The notes under the pieces were generated by a model. That model worked only from the letters and a program-made list of their open reading frames with translations, had not been told where the DNA came from and did not search any database. A DNA stretch of 64,000 bases from contig NC_092312.1 in the NCBI RefSeq assembly GCF_036785885.1, positions 16,510,001-16,574,000 on the forward strand. The letters are read 5' to 3'. Shown in pieces: positions 58,141-64,000 of the stretch (position 1 is the first letter of the stretch; each line of letters begins with the position of its first letter). A program made the position numbers and the translations under genes. Source of the DNA: Coffea arabica. Taxonomy: Eukaryota; Streptophyta; Magnoliopsida; Gentianales; Rubiaceae.

Positions 58141-59473
58141 TACTCCTAATTCAAAACAAACAAACCAAAAACAAGATTAGAAGCAGAAATAACTAAGACT
58201 AGCAAAACACAACGAAGAAGAAAATTGTGATTAGATATGAAAGCTATCACATCTTATTCAATAGGAACTGGAAAATAGAAATAGTTATGGCTACTGTCAC
58301 TAGAAAATCCAACGCTATTCCAAAGATAATGGATGAGATCGGTAAATTTCCTTGAATGAAAAGTTTTAAGATTGGCTTCTAAATTGGTAATTCAATTTTT
58401 GAAGTTTTCAAGAAAATGTGGACACCACAGAGGGGGATTTTCTCTCTCTAGGATAGAGAGAAAATTGCTCTCATAGCGAGAGACTCGTCTTCCAAATGGC
58501 ACAATAACGATGAATTTTTTTGTGTCTTTACATATATGAAAGTTGTAAAAATTTTATTTCTCTTTTCTTTTCACCACAACTCATTAAAGTATTAAATAAA
58601 AATTCGTTATACCATGTTTTATCAATGTTTGTAACTGTATCTTTTGTATGTATTATGAAACACTAGTTCAAATTTCAATCAATCATGAAAGTGGGCTTTT
58701 TTCCTGTACCCGTGGTGATTCATATGATTCCATCGAGCACCATAGAAACCGGGTTGGACCCCTTAATCATCAGTTATATTACCCAACCAAGGCCGCCTTG
58801 CGGCCTTCGAGTTTGTTAAAAAAAAGGGCAGAAAATTACCAAAAAAAAAAGGGCGAAAAGTACTAGTGGGGAAAAAAAAAAAAAAAGGAGGAGGTGGAGC
58901 GAAAAAAAGGCATTCGAGACCGAACATTAGAATTTAGAAAGGTAGGAAAATATTAAAAAAAAAAAAGGAAAAGAGCGAGAGAGACAGAGAGGGGCGCGAG
59001 ACGTTGCAGAAACAACAAAGGTTGCAGGAACAACAGCGACGTTACGACGCCGCATAGATCTTCACGACCCAGTACCACCTCCGGTCGTCCCTTCAACTAC
59101 AGCCGCTGTAAACCCTAATTTCACATCTTTTTTCTGCAATTATCCGACAGCATTATTTTTTTTAAAATGCTTTTTACGTGGATATTTATTTACTCGTGTT
59201 ACTTTTGTCAATTCTCTCACCTTTGACCCTTGCAGTCCGCATTTTTCCTCTCATATGTGATCTAGTTTCTCTGATGCAATTTCGCGGACAGCTCGAATTT
59301 TCTCTTCAATTGTGTGTAGTTTTGCTATTTATTCAACTAAGAGTGATTTCACCAAAATCTTTGAACATAATTCAGATGGCGATCATGGCGCAGAAGAATT
59401 CAATTTTGCAATGCGGGAATGAGCTAATTTACACGTTGATTTGTTAGTGCCTTCTGGTCTTAAATTTGCGGAA
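58141..59473. other. Promoter and leader region of PI4K-alpha1
   Basis: Contains a small perfect hairpin (attttctctctctaggatag mirrored to gagagaaaat, 58438-58466), A-rich runs at 58840-58980, a GA-rich stretch (58970-59000) typical of a plant 5' UTR, and a short upstream ORF (59376-59447) ending 26 bp before the PI4K start. Confidence 0.5.
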
Positions 59474-62400
59474 ATGGAATCGTTGATCGAGCTGTGTGAC
59501 TTAATTGCTGAAAAACCCGAGCAATTCGCTGACAAGTTGGTCTGGATATGCGGCCGGTGTCCTTCGGCGGAGTCTCTCCTTACCGGATCTCCTAGGGTTT
59601 CGAGATCTCAGCTCAATGCCGTCCTGGCAGTGGCTCGTTTCCTCTCCAAATGCCCAAATTACGACGATCAACGGCCTAAATCCCTCCTCCTTGCCTTCTA
59701 TCGCGCAATTCCATCCTCTTTCACCCCTTCTTTCTGGCCCCAATCATTTGGCAATGACGCGATTGCCTCCTTCTTTAACGACTACTTTGCTTATATGTGT
59801 AGAGCTGCGGAGTCAGCCTCTGATTTTGCAACTGACATTGCTGGCTTCACTGGAGAAATTGTGATCTCTGCCACAGGCAATGTCTCTGGGGATTTGGGGA
59901 TTTCCAGGGTTTTCTTGAACGCCTTGGCCTTGAATTTCCCGCCCATTCTTTCGTCTGATGCTAACAGGTTAGTTTCGTGTCTTCTTGAACGGCTTGAAAT
60001 CATGGTTCCCAATTCACCGAGGGAGCTTATTTCTTCCGAGGCTGCTTCAAGTCAGAGTTCACCCTTGAGTTTGAACCATTTTCCATATCACTCTAATGAG
60101 AGGGCAAGTCCAGGGAATGAGGTGAGTAATGCCTCCGGATCATCTGGCAGCGTTGCTGATGATGCGTCGTCATCAAAGGGAATTGTGACCAATGGGGGCA
60201 GCGCTGGCTGGAAGAGCAATGTGGATATCTTGAACGTAAGCACAGGGCTAAATGATGGCGGTGGAGGCAAGGGAATTCTTATATCTTTTGAGCAAGAGTC
60301 CTTGGAGAACCTTGAAAAACAGGAAATTGCTTTTAAATTGATAAGGCATATATTGGATAAGGCCACGGTTGATTCCAAGCTTTTGGAACAAGTGAGACTT
60401 GTCACAAAGGAACAACTCCAATCAATGTTAGCATTTTTAAAGGTAGGATTTCTGAATTATTCATCTTTTAGTTTTTGTAACTCGTTACTAGGCCACAAAT
60501 TGATTTTTAGAAGGAAAAGGGCAGTACTAGTGAAAGAAAGTTGAGCCGGTTATCTTGTCTCTTCTCTGGGCAGATAAGAAAGCGTGACTGGTCTGAACAA
60601 GGGCATTTATTGAAAGCAAGAGTCAGTACCAAGCTATCTGTTTACCAAGCAGTGGCTAAGTTACAGATTAAGATTCTTGCATCTGTTGACCTTGACGGAA
60701 AGTCATCAAAGAGGTTCTTGCATGGAACTCTTGCATTGTTGATAGAGGCTGCTGAGGCATGTTTATTTTCAGTGTGGCGGAAGTTGAGGATTTGCGAGGA
60801 GCTATTTGGCTCTTTACTCGGTGGAATTTCCCAAGCTGCTGTTGCACGTGGTGGCCAGCTGTTGCGAGTTTTGCTTATTCGTTTCAAGCCCCTAGTGCTG
60901 ACTACTTGTATTCAGGTTTACCATTTATTTGAGTTGTGATGGTCTAAGTTCTAGTGCCTTGAATGCGTCACTTACTGAAATGTTGGTGCACTTTCATTTT
61001 TTCAAACAGGCTGACACTTGGGGCAGCAGCCAGGGTGCAATGTTTCAGAGTGTCTTGAAAGCAACTTGTGAAATAATTGAATATGGATGGATCAAGGAAC
61101 GGCCGCCTGTGGATACTTTTATAACGGGATTAGCTACTAGCTTTCGTGAACGTAAAGATTATGAAGAAGAGGTAGGTTGATATGCAACTCATTGACATTT
61201 TGAATTGCAAACTGTTTAAGTTGCTATCATGTACATATTGGACATGAATTTGCATTCTTGAAGTTGCAAAAGCATATGCATGTTTGTCCACTAGTCAACT
61301 ATCCGTTTAGTGTGTGTCTTTACATTTTTCTCTTCATGCATGAGCTATGAGATGGGAGCCTAAATTCTTCATTTTCTGATACGTGGGCTTAGTTTGGGAG
61401 TTTGGAGAGAAACGGAAAGAAGCGAACAGAAACGTAAACATAAAGTTATGAAAGAGAAGAAGGGAAGAGAAAATGATTTTGGATTGATAATACGTTAAAT
61501 TTTTGTTCGTGAGCATTTGATGATTAAAGTTGGTTTTCAGAAAAATTTTACAAGGGAATTGTCAACTTTCTTTCATTTTCTCTCCATCTTTTGAGAGAAA
61601 ACCTTTTGCCCATTTTATTCTTCCATTTTATCCCTGTTCTCTTTGTCTCTTTTCATTTAAAGGTTCTCAACAAAAGAAAAGCTTTCTCTTTCCCATTTCT
61701 TCCCTTCTAGGCTCTTGCCACAGCAAGGATGTTTTTTCTTCTATGCTGTCCTCATCATTGTTCCCCACCATTATTGCCTAGGTTCTTGATAACTTTTTAA
61801 TTCAACTCAATAGAATTCTTCTCTGGTGCACTCAGCAGCAACTTTTGGTAAACATCGTCTTGCTCGTTTTCCTCTAAAAATCGAATGATGCGGAAGACCA
61901 TTTTCTCATTTACCTTTTGATATTCCGTACTTGCCTTTTGGGATCAGTTTTATCTTTAAAGTTGAAGTCGTGGAGATACAGAGAGTTATTGGTACAAATG
62001 CTGTTGTAGAGAACCCATTTGTTAATCATGACAGATCTGCAGATGAGGTTGGTGCATGCATAGTATCAAGAGATATTTTTGTGAAACTAGCCCTTCTGGG
62101 CTCTTAATCCATGGCAGCTCTGTGTGCTGGTTGCCCTTTAGGTGAGCACATAGGACAGTTTCATTTATAGCGTTTTTTGTTTGACCTTTTACTGGTGCAT
62201 GCTGTTAAAGCATTGGCAGCTATAAGAAGTGTAACATGTGCTTGTCAGGATGATAAAAACAGTAGGAAGGGAGCTGGGTAATCTTGGCAATTCAAGGTCA
62301 TGTTTTCATATTTGAAAGTGTACTCAAACTACAATTGTTGTATTCTGCTGGTAGTACTATAATCAGGAGACTGTATAGGCATTAGTCATTCTTCCTCGCC

Positions 62401-63619
62401 TGATTTTCACATTGGCCTTGAAAAGTGGTTTATGGTTATAAAGGCCCAATTCATTTGCTCCTTTACCAGAGTGATATGTTTTTGATAGATTATGTGGTTT
62501 GTCCTTTAATTGTTGTAGCTTCAGCAATCGCATGATGCAAAAGATAAGCAGGCAGCTTCTGCTGGGCAACTTAACATGATTCGCTTGCTTGCGGATTTAA
62601 ATGTTTCTGTTAACAAGCCTGAAGTGGTTGACTTGATATTACCACTATTTATTGAAAGTTTAGAAGAGGGAGATGCCTCGGCCCCAGGCCTACTGAGACT
62701 CCAGGTATAGGGTTTATTAGCGATCATGTCGGGTCTTTTAGATACTACATGACTAGCATTACTAGTTTGCTAGCTACTGCTAATATTGAACCTACAGCAT
62801 CATCTCTCAACCTGTTTTTGTTGAGTTACTGCAGCTTCTTGATGCTGTTTCTCGCCTGGCGAGTTTAGGTTTTGAGAAATCTTATCGTGAAGCTGTTGTT
62901 CTATTGATCCGAAGCTACTTAAGTAAACTCTCTGCTGTTGGCTCTGCTGAAAGTAAAACTGTGGCACCAGAAGCCACGACAGAACGTGTTGAGGTACGCT
63001 GTTCCCTTTGGATGTGAGAACTTGTCCATGTATCTTTTTTGCTATGATATTTTGTCATCTTAAATGCTATGCTCACTGGTTCAATCACATTCTAGACTCT
63101 TCCTGCAGGATTTCTTGTGATTGCTGGTGGCCTAACTGATACCAAATTGAGGTCAGATTTTCGTCATCGTCTGCTATCTTTGTGTTCAGATGTAGGCTTA
63201 GCTGCTGAATCCAAAAGTGGAAGGTGAGACATTCTGATATTAGATCCAAAATAGTATTGTTTGATAAAATGTGTTTGGATATTGTATGATCACTAATGCT
63301 TCACATTTGCAGGAGTGGAGCAGATTTTCTCGGTCCTCTACTCCCTGCTGTGGCTGAAATATGCTCGGATTTTGATCCTACTATAGATGTGGAACCTTCA
63401 CTCTTAAAATTATTTCGCAATTTGTGGTTCTATATAGCTCTTTTTGGGCTAGCTCCTCCAATACAAAAAGGTCAGGTGACGACAAAGTCAGTGTCCACTT
63501 CTCTAAATAGTGTAGGTAGCATGGGTGTAATTGCAGTCCAGGCTGTTGGTGGACCGTACATGTGGAATGCTCAGTGGGCTTCTGCAGTTCAGCGCATCTC
63601 TCAAGGGACTCCACCCCTA
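59474..63619 (+). CDS. PI4KA1: Phosphatidylinositol 4-kinase alpha 1, N-terminal exons (partial, continues right of the window)
   Basis: Plasma-membrane PI 4-kinase making PI4P. Seven coding exons: 59474-60442, 60574-60915, 61010-61171, 62519-62704, 62835-62993, 63096-63223 and 63313-63619, all GT-AG with correct phase (751 codons). The start MESLIELCDLIAEKP and ICGRCPSAESLLTGSPRVSRSQLNAVLAVARF matches the N-terminus I remember for Arabidopsis PI4Kalpha1. Later landmarks are KRDWSEQG, RGGQLLRVLLIRFKPLVL, PVDTFITGL, LPLFIESLEEGDAS, LSLCSDVGLAAESKSG, FLGPLLPAVAEICSDFDPT and LKLFRNLWFYIALFGLAPP. This is the alpha-solenoid scaffold region; the lipid-kinase catalytic domain lies beyond the right edge. 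The Ser-rich stretch at about 185-260 is poorly conserved and probably disordered. The intron between exons 3 and 4 is long (1.35 kb). Confidence 0.95.
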
Positions 63620-64000
63620 GTAAGTTCATATTTTCTTTATACACACACGCACACACACATCTTACCTCATTTGATTTCCATCACATCCTGTATTATTTCA
63701 CAAACATAGCTAGAACTCTTTGGATTTTGGCTGAGCACAGCTCAGTTATTAGTTCAATATATCTGCCTGTTGCTTATTGTTGTTTTGTCAAAATTTTTGG
63801 ATGTATGAACATTTGAGGATGTTTGTTGTGTTAAATGCGTGCAATTTCTTGTCAGTGTAAAGGTGTCTTCTATTTGTGCCATTATGTAACCTTTAAGCCA
63901 GGGCTGTTTACTGGGAATTTCTTTTTTTACTGGGTTGGCATGATGTCGGTTCAGACTACCTAGTGAACACGTTTACATCCATTTTGCTTAAGCTTTAAGC
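63620..64000 (+). other. PI4K-alpha1 intron (partial)
   Basis: Non-coding after the donor at 63620. No further exon of the gene is recognised before the window ends. A short CA-rich run is at 63641-63659. Confidence 0.7.

Noticed and set aside
1-64000. LTR elements, endogenous virus copies and CRISPR arrays
   Set aside because: No paired long terminal repeats, gag/integrase-like coding or regular spacer arrays were recognised; the only retroelements seen are a LINE and SINEs.

Overview
This window is nuclear DNA of a eudicot plant. Genes have GT-AG introns, spacers are AT-rich, and SINEs, a LINE, hAT/Harbinger-type MITEs and plant-only families (BURP, DUF2775 organ-specific proteins, DUF7086, MED32, LEW1, plastid ClpP6) are present. 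An asterid such as Coffea (Rubiaceae) would fit, because I recall separate BURP cyclase and precursor genes being reported from coffee, but the sequence alone does not prove the species.

Layout. 1-4.1 kb: 5' part of SWI3D, a chromatin-remodelling subunit (minus strand, running off the left edge). 4.2-7.7 kb: spacer with a SINE tail and a 944-bp Harbinger/Tourist-like MITE with an extreme purine/pyrimidine interior. 7.75-31.0 kb: an accessory region with two BURP-domain genes (15.86-16.97 and 29.87-31.03, plus strand) and three small secreted DUF2775 'organ-specific' proteins (7.75-8.43, 22.20-22.69, 24.73-25.22, minus strand). A kinase-like gene without an ectodomain (17.55-20.29) and several MITEs lie among them. 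31.8-32.7 kb: an intronless SWEET sugar-transporter pseudogene followed by a SINE. 33.5-45 kb: CLPP6, LEW1/NUS1-like and MED32, the same gene trio that sits together in Arabidopsis (At1g11750-At1g11755-At1g11760). 47.7-51.6 kb: two non-autonomous hAT elements with perfect 8-bp target duplications on either side of an intact DUF7086 gene. 52.3-58.1 kb: a decayed L1-type LINE (minus). 59.5 kb to the right edge: first seven coding exons of phosphatidylinositol 4-kinase alpha 1 (plus).

The most interesting system is the 23-kb BURP/DUF2775 cluster. BURP domains are copper-dependent peptide cyclases that cross-link Tyr or Trp side chains. Here both BURP proteins have all four CH motifs but no obvious lyciumin-type core. 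The three DUF2775 proteins instead each end in one or two 'F-x2-[N/D]-F-[D/E]' units followed by a short hydrophobic stretch closing with Tyr (NLSAY, GATFY, NVIIY, TLIIY), the shape expected of cyclopeptide-alkaloid-type cores. The simplest reading is a 'split' RiPP cassette: secreted cyclases plus separate precursors. The link is inferred from domain knowledge and proximity. No N-methyltransferase, decarboxylase or protease gene is visible, so any further tailoring would be encoded elsewhere.
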